DNA of 64,000 nucleotides from Williamsia sp. 1135 (GTDB lineage Bacteria; Actinomycetota; Actinomycetes; Mycobacteriales; Mycobacteriaceae): positions 1 through 64,000 of the forward strand of contig NZ_MJEI01000091.1 of assembly GCF_002095395.1 (NCBI RefSeq), written 5' to 3'. This document shows positions 32,634 through 41,716 of the stretch, in pieces. The first letter of the stretch is position 1. Each line of letters begins with the position of its first letter. The position numbers and the translations under genes were made by a program. The notes beneath the pieces are model-generated. The model was given only the letters and a program-made list of their open reading frames with translations, was not told the DNA's origin and did no database searches.

Positions 32634-33119
32634 ATGAGCGATCGAGAAGTGTTGACGTGGGAGATCTTCGGACGCGCAAGCCGGGAGCTCGCGCAGATCG
32701 TCGCCGACTCGGGTTTTGCTCCCGACGTCGTACTCGGCATCGCTCGCGGTGGTCTCGTACCCGCCGGAGCGCTGGCCTATGCGCTCGACTGCAAGGCATT
32801 GTTCACGATGAACGTCGAGTTCTACACCGGCGTCGGGACGACCCTGGACAGTCCGGTCATCCTGCCGCCGATCCTCGACGCGACCGAACTCGACGGCCTG
32901 AGCGTTCTCGTGGTCGACGATGTCGCCGACAGTGGGAAGACCCTCGAACTCGTGCACTCGTTCTGCCGCGACCACGCGTCGGAGGTCAGAACCGCCGTGC
33001 TCTACGAGAAGCCGGCATCGGTGATCCGCGCCGACTACACGTGGAAGTACACCGACCTCTGGATCAACTTCCCGTGGTCCACCGAGCCGCCGATCACGCC
33101 TCGCGCAGTAGCCGATTGA
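32634..33119 (+). CDS. Phosphoribosyltransferase-fold protein
   Basis: A 161-residue type I PRTase-fold protein. 'DVVLGIARGGLVPAGALAYA' and the PRPP-binding motif 'VLVVDDVADSGKTLELV' are both clear, and 'WINFPWS' near the end is typical of xanthine/hypoxanthine phosphoribosyltransferase relatives. It likely joins a purine base to PRPP in the cytoplasm; the base is unknown. Its 3' end overlaps the convergent TetR gene by 26 bases. Confidence 0.85.
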   Translation: MSDREVLTWEIFGRASRELAQIVADSGFAPDVVLGIARGGLVPAGALAYALDCKALFTMNVEFYTGVGTTLDSPVILPPILDATELDGLSVLVVDDVADSGKTLELVHSFCRDHASEVRTAVLYEKPASVIRADYTWKYTDLWINFPWSTEPPITPRAVAD

Positions 33120-33621
33120 CGACTCGCTGATGCAGGTCGGGGTCGATCGACGGCAAACCCAACAATCCCCCGAGATACAGGCCGTCGCCCACGAGCCGGA
33201 TGATCTCGGCGTTCACGGGGTCATCGATCTCGGCTCGTAGACCCTCGTCCCATAGTTGCATCACCTCGGTGACCGCCGCCTGGATCTCACCGGGGTTCCC
33301 ATCAACGCTGCGCAACGCCGCCAGGGTCGAGCGGAACAACGCGAGTTCTTTGTCGGACGTCGACTCCGGGGGCTGCAGGTACCAGGTGGCGACCGTGGTC
33401 CCGCCGCGGGCGGCGTCGGCGCGCTGGCCGTCCGAGCGTTCTCCCAGTCGCCGAACCATCGCGGCGATCAGTGCATCTTTGTTGCTGAAGTGGTACAGCA
33501 GACCGCCTTTCGACACCCCGGCCGACTTCGCGACGCTCTCCAGCGTGACCCTCGAGAGCCCCTCGTTCAGCAACATCTCTTCCAGGGCATCGAGGATCCG
33601 GTCACGGGTGTCAGAGGCCAT
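33094..33621 (-). CDS. TetR-family repressor of the adjacent efflux pump
   Basis: A 175-residue TetR regulator. The helix-turn-helix 'TLESVAKSAGVSKGGLLYHF' covers residues about 25-44. The rest resembles QacR-like or TetR_C domains without clear ligand clues. It is divergent from a DHA2 efflux gene 93 bases away. Two copies of one 14-bp palindromic operator lie in between, so mutual control is strongly suggested. The start at 33621 is the first ATG placing the helix-turn-helix normally. Confidence 0.92.
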   Translation of the reverse strand: MASDTRDRILDALEEMLLNEGLSRVTLESVAKSAGVSKGGLLYHFSNKDALIAAMVRRLGERSDGQRADAARGGTTVATWYLQPPESTSDKELALFRSTLAALRSVDGNPGEIQAAVTEVMQLWDEGLRAEIDDPVNAEIIRLVGDGLYLGGLLGLPSIDPDLHQRVVNRLLREA

Positions 33622-33633
33622 GGCCGCTACTTT

Positions 33634-33680
33634 ACCGGCTGGACGGTTCACTGATACGGTTACTGTACCGTCCGGACGGT
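33634..33680. promoter_or_regulatory. Double TetR operator in the regulator/efflux promoter
   Basis: ACCGTCCGGACGGT (33667-33680) is a perfect 14-bp palindrome. ACCGGCTGGACGGT (33634-33647) is the same site with two substitutions. They lie 33 bases apart centre to centre (about three DNA turns), between the tetR and the DHA2 transporter starts. Confidence 0.7.
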
Positions 33681-33713
33681 TTTCTCCGGGCCGAACACAA
33701 GGGAGTACGCGTC

Positions 33714-35252
33714 GTGAGCCGCTCGCGCATGTCTGGAACGCAGCACAGCGATCGCCAGACCGCAGGAGCCAAGGAGTGGCTGGGACTCGTCGTACTCGCG
33801 TTCGCCGTACTCCTGATCGCGATCGATGCGACCGTGCTGGATATCGCCCTACCGTTCCTGAGCGCCGATCTCGAACCGACCAGCACACAACTCCTCTGGA
33901 TCATCGACGTCTACTCATTCGTCCTCGCCGGCCTGCTCATCACCATGGGCACCCTCGGCGATCGCATCGGACGGCGCCGCCTGCTCCTGATCGGAGCGGC
34001 CGGATTCGGTATCGCATCGGTGCTCGCGGCGTTTGCCGTCAGCCCGGAGATGCTCATCGCCGCGCGGGTGTTGCAAGGTGTTTCGGGGGCGACCCTGATG
34101 CCGGCCACGCTCGGGTTGATCCGGACAATCTTCAAAGATCCCCGTCAGCGCGTCACCGCCATCGGGGTGTGGAGCGCGATGGCAGGTGGCGGCGCTGCGG
34201 GCGGCCCCCTCGTCGGTGGATGGCTGCTCGAGCACTTCTGGTGGGGTTCGGTGTTCCTCATCAACCTCCCCCTCATGGCCGCTCTGATCATTCTGGGCCC
34301 CTTGGTCATCCCGGAATCCAAGGATCCGAGTCCGGGTAGATTCGATCTGCTGAGCTCAGGTCTGTCGATGCTGGCGCTGGTGCCGATCGTGTACGCCGTG
34401 AAGGAGACTGCGGCACACGGGCCGAGCCTGACGGACCTGGTCGCAGCACTCGTCGGGATCATGGCCGGCGTCGTCTTCGTGCGACGACAGCGAATCCTCG
34501 ACGCACCGATGATCGACCTGGAACTGTTCGGCAAAGCCGACTTCTCGACTGCAGTGTTCACCAACTTCCTGTCGATCTTCGCCCTGTCCGGAGTGTTGTT
34601 CTTCGGGTCGCAGTACCTGCAACAGGTGCTGGGCTGCAGCCCACTCGAAGCCGGCCTCGTGTTGCTGCCGGGGACCGCAGCCAGCGCGGTCGCTTCCCTG
34701 GGTGCGGCCTATCTCGTCCGCGTGTGGACCGCCGGTACGGTCTTGGCGGGTGGACTCGCCATATCGGCCGTCGGGGCACTGCTGCTCATCGGGTTGGGTA
34801 CCGACAGCGGCGTCGGGCTGTTCATCGCAGGTTTCGTGCTGGTGGGGATCGGAGTCGGGATCGCGTTGACCCTGACGTCGGACCTCGTGGTCAGCGCGGT
34901 CGAGCCAGAACGAGCCGGTGCAGCGTCGGCGGTCTCTGAGACCGCCTATGAACTGGGGGTGGCACTCGGCGTGGCAGTCCTGGGAAGTGTGGTCATGTCG
35001 ATCTTCCGCAGAGGTCTCGACACCGGGGCGCTGGACCCCTCGTCCGCCGCGGCGGCTCAGGAGACGCTGGGTGGCTCCTCAACCGTTGCAGCGCAGCTGG
35101 GCCCGGAGGCCGCTGTGGCGCTGACGGATTCGGCCAACGCCGCATTCGTCTCCGGCATGCACGCTGCGTCGATCGCAACGGCAGCCGTGCTGGCGCTGAG
35201 TGCGGTGCTCGTCCATGTTCGGCTCAAGAAACCGGTTGACCGACCGGTCTAG
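33714..35252 (+). CDS. MFS drug efflux transporter, DHA2 (EmrB/QacA) type
   Basis: A 512-residue, 14-helix proton antiporter. Helix 1 is 'VLAFAVLLIAIDATVLDIAL' (motif D1), helix 2-3 has 'GDRIGRRRLLLIG' (motif A), and helix 5 has 'GVWSAMAGGGAAGGPLVGGW' (motif C, antiporter signature). It exports hydrophobic or cationic compounds; the substrate is not predictable. The start is GTG. It is divergent from its likely TetR repressor. Confidence 0.94.
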   Translation: MSRSRMSGTQHSDRQTAGAKEWLGLVVLAFAVLLIAIDATVLDIALPFLSADLEPTSTQLLWIIDVYSFVLAGLLITMGTLGDRIGRRRLLLIGAAGFGIASVLAAFAVSPEMLIAARVLQGVSGATLMPATLGLIRTIFKDPRQRVTAIGVWSAMAGGGAAGGPLVGGWLLEHFWWGSVFLINLPLMAALIILGPLVIPESKDPSPGRFDLLSSGLSMLALVPIVYAVKETAAHGPSLTDLVAALVGIMAGVVFVRRQRILDAPMIDLELFGKADFSTAVFTNFLSIFALSGVLFFGSQYLQQVLGCSPLEAGLVLLPGTAASAVASLGAAYLVRVWTAGTVLAGGLAISAVGALLLIGLGTDSGVGLFIAGFVLVGIGVGIALTLTSDLVVSAVEPERAGAASAVSETAYELGVALGVAVLGSVVMSIFRRGLDTGALDPSSAAAAQETLGGSSTVAAQLGPEAAVALTDSANAAFVSGMHAASIATAAVLALSAVLVHVRLKKPVDRPV

Positions 35253-35386
35253 TGCAGGTGCTCGAATGCGACACCAGCAACTCCGTCGCTTCGTCACTAG
35301 CGCGCGCTCCCCCGCTCACCGCACAGTGATCTCAGTCACGACGAGGCCCATCTCGGGTCCGGCTCGTTCGAGGGGGCGTTCACTTC

Positions 35387-36733
35387 ATGGTCATATCTCT
35401 ACTTCGATCGATGGTGCCGTTGGTCGTCGCGCTGTGCGTGGGCATCGCCGGAATGAGTGCGGTCGGTACCGCGTCGGCCGGTCCGTCGTTCCCGCCCGCA
35501 TTCCCGTCTGACCAGAATCAGTTGCCGCAGTTGCCTTCCGAACCCGACATCTACGATCAGCTACCGATCCCCACGCCGGAGGACGACCCCTGGTACACCG
35601 ATCCCTCGAACCTCGGTTCGTATGCTGCAGGGCAGATCGTGCGCACCCGTGAAGTCCAGACGCGGATTCTCGGCATCCCGTTTCCCGTCTACACCAAGCA
35701 ACTGCTCTTCCGGTCGAACGACGTGCACAACCGGCCGATCGTCACTGCCACATCGCTGATCGTGCCCGGCATACCGTGGGAGGGCAGCCCTCGGCCGGTG
35801 CTGTCGTTCCAGGAGGCCATCGATTCCACCGACTCGTCCTGCAACCCATCGCACACCCTGCAGACCGGAACCATGAAGGAATCGGCACTCCTGATCTATT
35901 GGCTCGGGCAGGGTTTCGCGATCAACATCCCGGACTTCGACGGGAAGTTCAACACATTCAACACCTACGACGAAGGAAAGATGGTGCTCGACAGCCTGCG
36001 CGCCGTCAAGAACGACAAGGCGCTGGGGCTCAGGGACTCCGGAATCGCCCTCTACGGATACTCGGGCGGGGGATCGGGATCGGTTCGCGCTGCCGAATTG
36101 CGGGAATCGTATGCGCCGGATGTACATCTGCTCGGCAGCGCGTTCGGCGGCTTCCCCGCGGACCTGGCGGCGCAGGTCGAGTACGCGAGCGAGCCCCAAC
36201 CGGGACTCACCGGACTCAGCAATTTTACGATGTGGCTCGGCTGGGCCGCGTTGTCGCGGAGCTATCCCGACCAGTTCAAACCTGCAGACATCCTCGACGC
36301 AGATGGTCAGCAACTGGTCGCCGACGCACAGCGCCGCTGCTACGCGACGCTGGCCCTGGGCGGTTTCTACCGTCCGATCAGCGCCTATTTTCAGCCCGGT
36401 AAGTCACTGGCCACCGCACCTGCGATCGCACAGGTGCTCGAGGACAACAGCCTCGGCAAACACATCCCCGACACCCCGATCTTCTGGTGGCACGGCGTAT
36501 GGGACGAGCTCATCCCGCCTGCCGACGTCGTGCTACCCACCGTGCAGTCGTACTGGGATCGCGGCGCCGACATGCGCTTCTACTCGATGCCACTACCTGA
36601 ACACATCGTCAATGCCGTGGTCGGCTGGCCGCCCGCTGTGGCGTGGACCACCGCCGTCCTCCGCGGACTCCCACCGGGGCCCAGATTCAAGGCGGACCTC
36701 GCTCCCCTTCCGGAGAACTTCCCTGGTGGCTGA
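35387..36733 (+). CDS. Secreted lipase (LIP family)
   Basis: A 448-residue triacylglycerol lipase of the secretory-lipase (LIP) family. A Sec signal peptide covers residues 1 to about 31: 'MVISLLRSMVPLVVALCVGI' followed by 'AGMSAVGTASA', the likely cleavage site. The nucleophile Ser lies in 'LYGYSGGGSGSVRA', and the late 'FWWHGVWDELIPPADVVLPT' contains the catalytic Asp region, followed by the His in 'MPLPEHI'. It is exported to the cell envelope or medium and hydrolyses acylglycerols. Start is ATG, with GGGGCG some bases upstream. The next gene is a PucR regulator. Confidence 0.93.
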   Translation: MVISLLRSMVPLVVALCVGIAGMSAVGTASAGPSFPPAFPSDQNQLPQLPSEPDIYDQLPIPTPEDDPWYTDPSNLGSYAAGQIVRTREVQTRILGIPFPVYTKQLLFRSNDVHNRPIVTATSLIVPGIPWEGSPRPVLSFQEAIDSTDSSCNPSHTLQTGTMKESALLIYWLGQGFAINIPDFDGKFNTFNTYDEGKMVLDSLRAVKNDKALGLRDSGIALYGYSGGGSGSVRAAELRESYAPDVHLLGSAFGGFPADLAAQVEYASEPQPGLTGLSNFTMWLGWAALSRSYPDQFKPADILDADGQQLVADAQRRCYATLALGGFYRPISAYFQPGKSLATAPAIAQVLEDNSLGKHIPDTPIFWWHGVWDELIPPADVVLPTVQSYWDRGADMRFYSMPLPEHIVNAVVGWPPAVAWTTAVLRGLPPGPRFKADLAPLPENFPGG

Positions 36734-36740
36734 CGAAAGC

Positions 36741-36756
36741 TTGTGCGACTGCACAA
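36741..36756. promoter_or_regulatory. Inverted repeat before the PucR regulator gene
   Basis: TTGTGC-GACT-GCACAA, a perfect 6-bp stem with a 4-base spacer, eight bases after the lipase stop. It might end the lipase transcript (AAAATCTT follows) or be an operator for the PucR gene. Confidence 0.3.
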
Positions 36757-36876
36757 AATCTTGGTCAAAAATTCTCTCTTTCCTTCATGGCGTGCCCGTG
36801 CTTCGGTGAGGTGTCCTTACCACCACACACCGATCTCTCCAGAGGGGATTTTTACCAGAATGCCTCGTCAACAGGT

Positions 36877-38121
36877 ATGACCGCGAACCGCAAGATGGCG
36901 CTCGAGAATCTGCACCGGCGGGCCGCCGGAGTGATCACCGGGTTCTCTGATCAGCTTCCGCCCTACCAGCAGACGCCAGCGGCGTTGGTCGAGGAGGACT
37001 TTGTCCTCGGTGTCCACCGAAACATCGATCTCTTCATCAAGTCGATGGTCACGGGGGTCGAACCCAGCGATGCGGAGCTCGAACCCGTGGTGGCACTGGC
37101 GCTCACTCGTCATCACGACGGAGTGCCACTCGACAGCATTCTCGATGCATACCGCTCCGGGGCCACCCTGATCTGGTCCCGACTGTCCGAAGGCTCGACC
37201 CCGGACGAGCAGGAGATTCTCATCGCGGGCGCAGGGCAACTCATGCGCTATCTGACCAGGATCACGGCGCGGATCGCCGTAGCCTGCACCCAGGCGCCGG
37301 CGAGCGACCTCCCCGACAGAGACGACACCGCGCGCACGGTTGCGGTGGCCCTCCTGCGCGGCCAGGCTCCGCAGAGTTGGTCGCTGGCGCATCTTCCTCC
37401 ACTGGCCTCCAGATATCTGGTGATCACCATCTGCCCGCTGGACGGCGACGCGGGTGCCGCCCGCGCCCTCTACCAACGCCTGGTGGCCATTCCCGGAGCG
37501 CTTGTCGCACCGGAACGCAGCACGTGGACCGCGCTGGTCCCCCAGCAGACCGCCGACACCGACGGACAACGCACACTCGAATCGGTGCGGACTCAGCTCG
37601 AGGGAGCGCGTGATGGAATGCTCGGCTCCCCTCCCGCGTATGCCGGGGGTGCCTTCTCCGCGGCCTCCCACGCGGAGATCCCCTCGGCCGTGGAGCACGC
37701 GCACCTCATCTGCACCCTCAACCAGATCGGCGAATCGACGCAAACACTGGCAAGCCTCGACGACGTCGTCTTTGCCTACAGCGTTGCGACCGCTGCCGCA
37801 GAGGTACACACTCGGTACCGCCAGATCTCTGCGGTCCTCGACGGACACGACCTGCTGCGAGCGACGTTGTGGACATTTCTCGACCATTCCTGCAATGCGC
37901 AGGCGGCCGCACGAGCCCTGCATCTGCACCGCAACACGATCTCCTACCGATTGCTCAAGGTCGCAGACCTCTCGGGGCACGACCCACTCACCTTCGAGGG
38001 CGCCCGGGTGCACGCCGCAGCGCGGATCGCCGAACACCTCGAAACGCACCGCAGCCGAACCATGGCGTCGCTGCCGGTCGGCGGAACACTGCAAGGGAAA
38101 GGACCGGCGATCAATGCGTGA
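36877..38121 (+). CDS. PucR-family helix-turn-helix transcriptional regulator
   Basis: A 414-residue regulator. The N-terminal part is the RsbR/PucR-like helical sensor domain ('AYRSGATLIWSRLSEGSTPD'), the middle a GGDEF-like degenerate region, and the C-terminal HTH_30 domain has the diagnostic 'CNAQAAARALHLHRNTISYR' and 'LLKVADLSGHDP'. PucR-type proteins control purine, amino acid or aromatic catabolism. The start is uncertain: no strong ribosome binding site is seen before the ATG at 36877, and the frame extends further upstream. It overlaps the next small gene by eight bases. Confidence 0.88.
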   Translation: MTANRKMALENLHRRAAGVITGFSDQLPPYQQTPAALVEEDFVLGVHRNIDLFIKSMVTGVEPSDAELEPVVALALTRHHDGVPLDSILDAYRSGATLIWSRLSEGSTPDEQEILIAGAGQLMRYLTRITARIAVACTQAPASDLPDRDDTARTVAVALLRGQAPQSWSLAHLPPLASRYLVITICPLDGDAGAARALYQRLVAIPGALVAPERSTWTALVPQQTADTDGQRTLESVRTQLEGARDGMLGSPPAYAGGAFSAASHAEIPSAVEHAHLICTLNQIGESTQTLASLDDVVFAYSVATAAAEVHTRYRQISAVLDGHDLLRATLWTFLDHSCNAQAAARALHLHRNTISYRLLKVADLSGHDPLTFEGARVHAAARIAEHLETHRSRTMASLPVGGTLQGKGPAINA

Positions 38122-38311
38122 CCGGACGATCGTTCACCAGGTGCCGCAGACAGGGGATCTGTGGCGTTCCGAGCACGAGCGGCTGTTCTACTTCGAGAAC
38201 GTCGCGGCCGACGCGGCCGACGAACGGGGCGAGGACTTCGCCGATCTCGTATCCGTCGACGACGGTCAGCCCGGTCGGACCGCCACTGTCACCTACCGCG
38301 TGCTCGCCTGA
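38114..38311 (+). CDS. Small hypothetical protein coupled to the PucR gene
   Basis: A 65-residue, strongly acidic protein ('NVAADAADERGEDFADLVSV') with no recognised domain. Its ATG lies inside the end of the pucR-like gene (8-bp overlap), so it would be translated from the same mRNA. It also overlaps the convergent HAD gene by 19 bases. The context supports a real gene, but the family is unknown. Confidence 0.5.
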   Translation: MRDRTIVHQVPQTGDLWRSEHERLFYFENVAADAADERGEDFADLVSVDDGQPGRTATVTYRVLA

Positions 38312-38967
38312 TCTGTGCCCAGCGACTCGACCGCGTCCGTTGTCAGCGCGTCGATTCCGTCGATCACGAGGGCCGCCTTCGCGAGAGCATCATCGGCAGG
38401 CGGATAGTCCGGCCGCGGCGCCGCGATCAGAATCAAACCTGCCGCCGTCGCCGATCGCATGCCGTTCGACGAATCCTCGATGGCCGCGCATGCGGCGGGT
38501 TCTCGGCCCAGCTCCCGTACGGCGTGCAGGTACACGTCCGGTGCGGGCTTGCCACGGTCGAGTTCTTCGGTCGAGACGGTGACCTCGAACAAGTCGGTCC
38601 AGCCTGCTGTTTCGAGTACCGCGTCGATGAGTCTGCGCGGCGACGAACTGGCCAGGCCGAGTGGCCAGCGCGCTGCACAGCGACGAACGGCTTCATCCGC
38701 ACCCGGTAGCACCGGCAGGTGTTCTTCGTAACGGGCCACCATGTGATCGATCACGATGGTCGCGACCTCCGCCGGCGCCTTGCCGACGCCGAGGTCTGCA
38801 CTCAGATAGGCCGCCCACTCGGGGGTGCTCATCCCCATCAGCGCCGTCTGTGCCTCGGGGAGCCACGTGCCGCCGTATTCGGCAACGACGCCGCGGCGCA
38901 CCTCCTCCCAGATCGGCTCCGAGTCGACCAGCACGCCATCCATGTCGAAAACCAGTGCTTCAATCAC
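38293..38967 (-). CDS. HAD-superfamily phosphatase, subfamily IA
   Basis: A 224-residue HAD hydrolase. Motif I 'FDMDGVLVDSEP' has the nucleophile Asp8 and the acid Asp10; motif II 'LGLASSS', motif III Lys in 'RGKPAPDVYLHA', motif IV 'AAIEDSSNGMRSATAAG'. The alpha-helical cap of subfamily IA sits between motifs I and II. Relatives include beta-phosphoglucomutase and phosphoglycolate or sugar phosphatases (2-deoxyglucose-6-phosphatase type). It stands downstream of the fadD gene on the same strand. Confidence 0.9.
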   Translation of the reverse strand: MIEALVFDMDGVLVDSEPIWEEVRRGVVAEYGGTWLPEAQTALMGMSTPEWAAYLSADLGVGKAPAEVATIVIDHMVARYEEHLPVLPGADEAVRRCAARWPLGLASSSPRRLIDAVLETAGWTDLFEVTVSTEELDRGKPAPDVYLHAVRELGREPAACAAIEDSSNGMRSATAAGLILIAAPRPDYPPADDALAKAALVIDGIDALTTDAVESLGTDQASTR

Positions 38968-39012
38968 CCTGCCATCATCTCCCGTGCCGGCCCGACGTCG
39001 CCTGCCGGGCGG

Positions 39013-40850
39013 TCATTCTGCGAGGTCGACGACACCAGGGCCTGCAGGCGATGAATACAGATCGACAATGGTCTGCTCGTACTTGCTCGCGATCGGCTTG
39101 CGCCGCAGCTTCATCGTCGGGGTCAACTCGACTCCTCCTGGATCCCACGCCGACGGAACGATGACGAATCGCTTGACCTGCTCGACCCGGGACAGCTTCG
39201 TGTTGCCCGCCTTCACCGACAACGTCACCTCCTCGACGATCGCCGGATTGCGTGCAAGGTCGGCGATCTGGGCCTCCGGGATACCAAGCATCTTGGCGCG
39301 AAGCGCGGCGACATCGGGATCGAGCACGATCAGCGCGGTGATGTACGGCTTGTCGTCGCCGATCGCCACCACCTGACTGACCAGCGACGAGTTCGCCTTC
39401 ATCGCGTTCTCGATGGTGCTCGGAGCCATGTTCTTTCCCGACTCGTTGATGATCAGCTCCTTCTTCCGATCAACGATCGTCAGATTGCCCTCGGCATCGA
39501 TGGTGCCGACATCGCCCGTCGCGAACCAGCCGTCGGAGTCGATCGCCTCCGAGGTCTTGTCCGGTTTGTTGCGGTATCCGCGCATGATGATCGGCGCCCG
39601 CACGAGCACTTCCCCATCCTCGGCCAGCTTGATCTCGACACCCTCTACGGGTTTGCCGACGGTGCCCACCTTCAGATTGTCCACGGTGGTCTTCGTCGCC
39701 GCGCCCGTGGTCTCACTCAGACCCCACACCTCGATGACCGGAATGCCCAGTCCCACAAAGAACTCGATGACCTCCGCCGGAATCGACGCAGCGCCCGAGA
39801 TCGCCAACTTCAGCTCGTCGAGTCCCAGCGCGGCGCGCACCTTCGACAGCACGAGCGAGTCCGCCAACTGATACTGCACCTGTAGAGCCCGGCCCCGTGG
39901 TCGACCCGACAGGTCTGCCCTGGCAGCACGCGCGGCCACGTCGAGCGCCCATGCGGCGAGCTTCGACTTGACCGGGCTTGTCTCCTCTCCTACCTTCGCC
40001 TCGATGCCGGCCTTGATCTTCTGCCAGACCCTGGGAACGCCGAAGAACACCGTCGGCCGCACATCAGGGAGGGCCGCGGCAAACTCGCGAGGATCGGAAA
40101 CCGACGTGATCTGTATGCCCCGCAACTGATTTGCACTGTGCGAGGAAACCCGATCCGCGATGTGTGCGGCAGGTAGGTACGAGATGATCCGATCGTCGAA
40201 GCCGGTGTCGAGTTCGGCGGACACCGACTCGGCGGCCGCGATCACGTTGCGGTGGGTGATCTCCACCCCCTTCGGCGGCCCGGTCGTCCCGGATGTGTAG
40301 ATCAACGTGACGAGGTCGTCGGGTTCCACCGCCCGCCAGGAGGCCTGAAAGTCGAACTCGGTGTCCGGATCGGCCTCGACGTCGCGCAGTTCGATGGCGC
40401 CCTCGGCGGGACCGTCGACGGTGATGATGTGCTCGAGGGCGGCACCGGATTCCCGGATCGCGGGCATGAAGACCTGCTCGGTCACGACGACCCGGTTGGC
40501 GGCGTCACCGAAGAGATATGCGAGCTGCTCCGGTGCACTGGTGTTGTACACGGAGAACGGGATGGCACCGAGATGCACGATCGCGGTGTCCACGAGGTGG
40601 AACTCGGGCCGATTCGTCAACATCAGGCCGACGGTGTCGCCGCGTTTCACACCGAGGGTCACCAGCCCCAGCGCGATCGATTCCACTCGCGTGGCGTACT
40701 CACGCCACGTGATCTCCTGAATACCCCAGGGGTACGCAACGCGACGCGGTCCGGATGCATCTTTGCGGTGTGCTGAAACGCTTCTGCCGTGGTGTGGACC
40801 GCCGCTCCGGAAGCGTGGTGAAAGACGGTGTCTGCGGTATTCGGGTTCAT
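39013..40850 (-). pseudogene. Long-chain acyl-CoA synthetase (fadD-like), frameshifted near the N-terminus
   Basis: The first 42 or so codons ('MNPNTADTVFHHASGAAVHT' to 'PDRVALRTPG') and the remaining 567 lie in different frames. The shift is at a GGGG run (plus-strand CCCC at 40724-40727). One more G would read 'TPGGIQEITWREYATRVESI', matching the intact paralogue 0.9 kb away. The rest is a full AMP-forming synthetase: 'LIYTSGTTGPPKGVEITHRN', 'GYRNKPDKTSEAIDSDGWFA', 'TGDVGTIDAEGNLTIVDRKK'. AGGAG precedes the ATG at 40850. A one-base homopolymer change suggests a sequencing error or a young pseudogene. If intact, it activates fatty acids with ATP and CoA. Confidence 0.85.
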
Positions 40851-41035
40851 CGGTGAACTCCTGACAGATGATGGCGACAAGTCTCGATGCGGCACGCCGC
40901 GAGCAACGTTGAAATCGGACATGCCTGTACTCGAGAACCTATCCCCGAGGACACCCCTCGCGGAGCAGATTCGCCGGGGTTGTTCGGTGGATCCTGATAT
41001 CTTTCAGACCAATAATTTCCACCGAAAGTGGCCCC

Positions 41036-41716
41036 GTGCAGAGTACGAGCTCGACACTACGGTTCGCCCTGCTCATCACCTTGGCCAGCGGCTTCCTCGA
41101 CTCGTACACGTTCCTCGTCCGCGGAGGGGTGTTCGCCAACGTCCAGACCGCCAATGTGATCCTGATGGGAATCGGGCTGTCCGACCGCCACTGGTCTGCG
41201 GCACTGCTACATCTGTGGCCGATCCTGGCGTTTCTGCTCGGCGTGACCTTGGCCGTACACATCAAATCCGGCAGGGTCGATCATCTGCTGAACCATCCGA
41301 TTCGGTGGACGATCGCGCTTCAGGTCGGGGTGCTGGCGGTCGTGGGGTTTGTGCCGACCTCGGTCCCCCACACCTACGTGACCGTGCCCATCGCCTTCTG
41401 CACGGCCATGACGATCACGATGTTTCGCAGCATCGGTGAACTCGGCTACTTCGCCGTCGCGACGACCGGCAATCTGATGCACATGATCGAGTACGGCTAC
41501 GCCGCTTCGGTCGACAAGCGCACGGAAGCTCTGTCGGCCTTTTCGACCTACGCCAGAGTCGCCGGGACCTTCGCCGCGGGTGCGCTCATCGGCGCCGTAG
41601 CGACGCAATTGTTCGACGCCCACGCAGTGTGGCTGGCCGCCGGCTTCCTTGCCGTCACCCTTGTGTTCTTCGTCCTCGACCAGCGCAGAGCCGAACGCGA
41701 GGCCGACTCACCGTAG
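41036..41716 (+). CDS. DUF1275 (YoaK-like) membrane protein
   Basis: A 226-residue membrane protein with about six helices. The family's conserved start 'ASGFLDSYTFLVRGGVFANV' followed by 'QTANVILMGIGLS' is present, as are 'ITMFRSIGELGYFAVATTGN' and 'LMHMIE'. DUF1275 proteins have no established function. The start is GTG. It lies between two paralogous fadD genes, its 3' end overlapping the second by nine bases. Confidence 0.9.
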   Translation: MQSTSSTLRFALLITLASGFLDSYTFLVRGGVFANVQTANVILMGIGLSDRHWSAALLHLWPILAFLLGVTLAVHIKSGRVDHLLNHPIRWTIALQVGVLAVVGFVPTSVPHTYVTVPIAFCTAMTITMFRSIGELGYFAVATTGNLMHMIEYGYAASVDKRTEALSAFSTYARVAGTFAAGALIGAVATQLFDAHAVWLAAGFLAVTLVFFVLDQRRAEREADSP

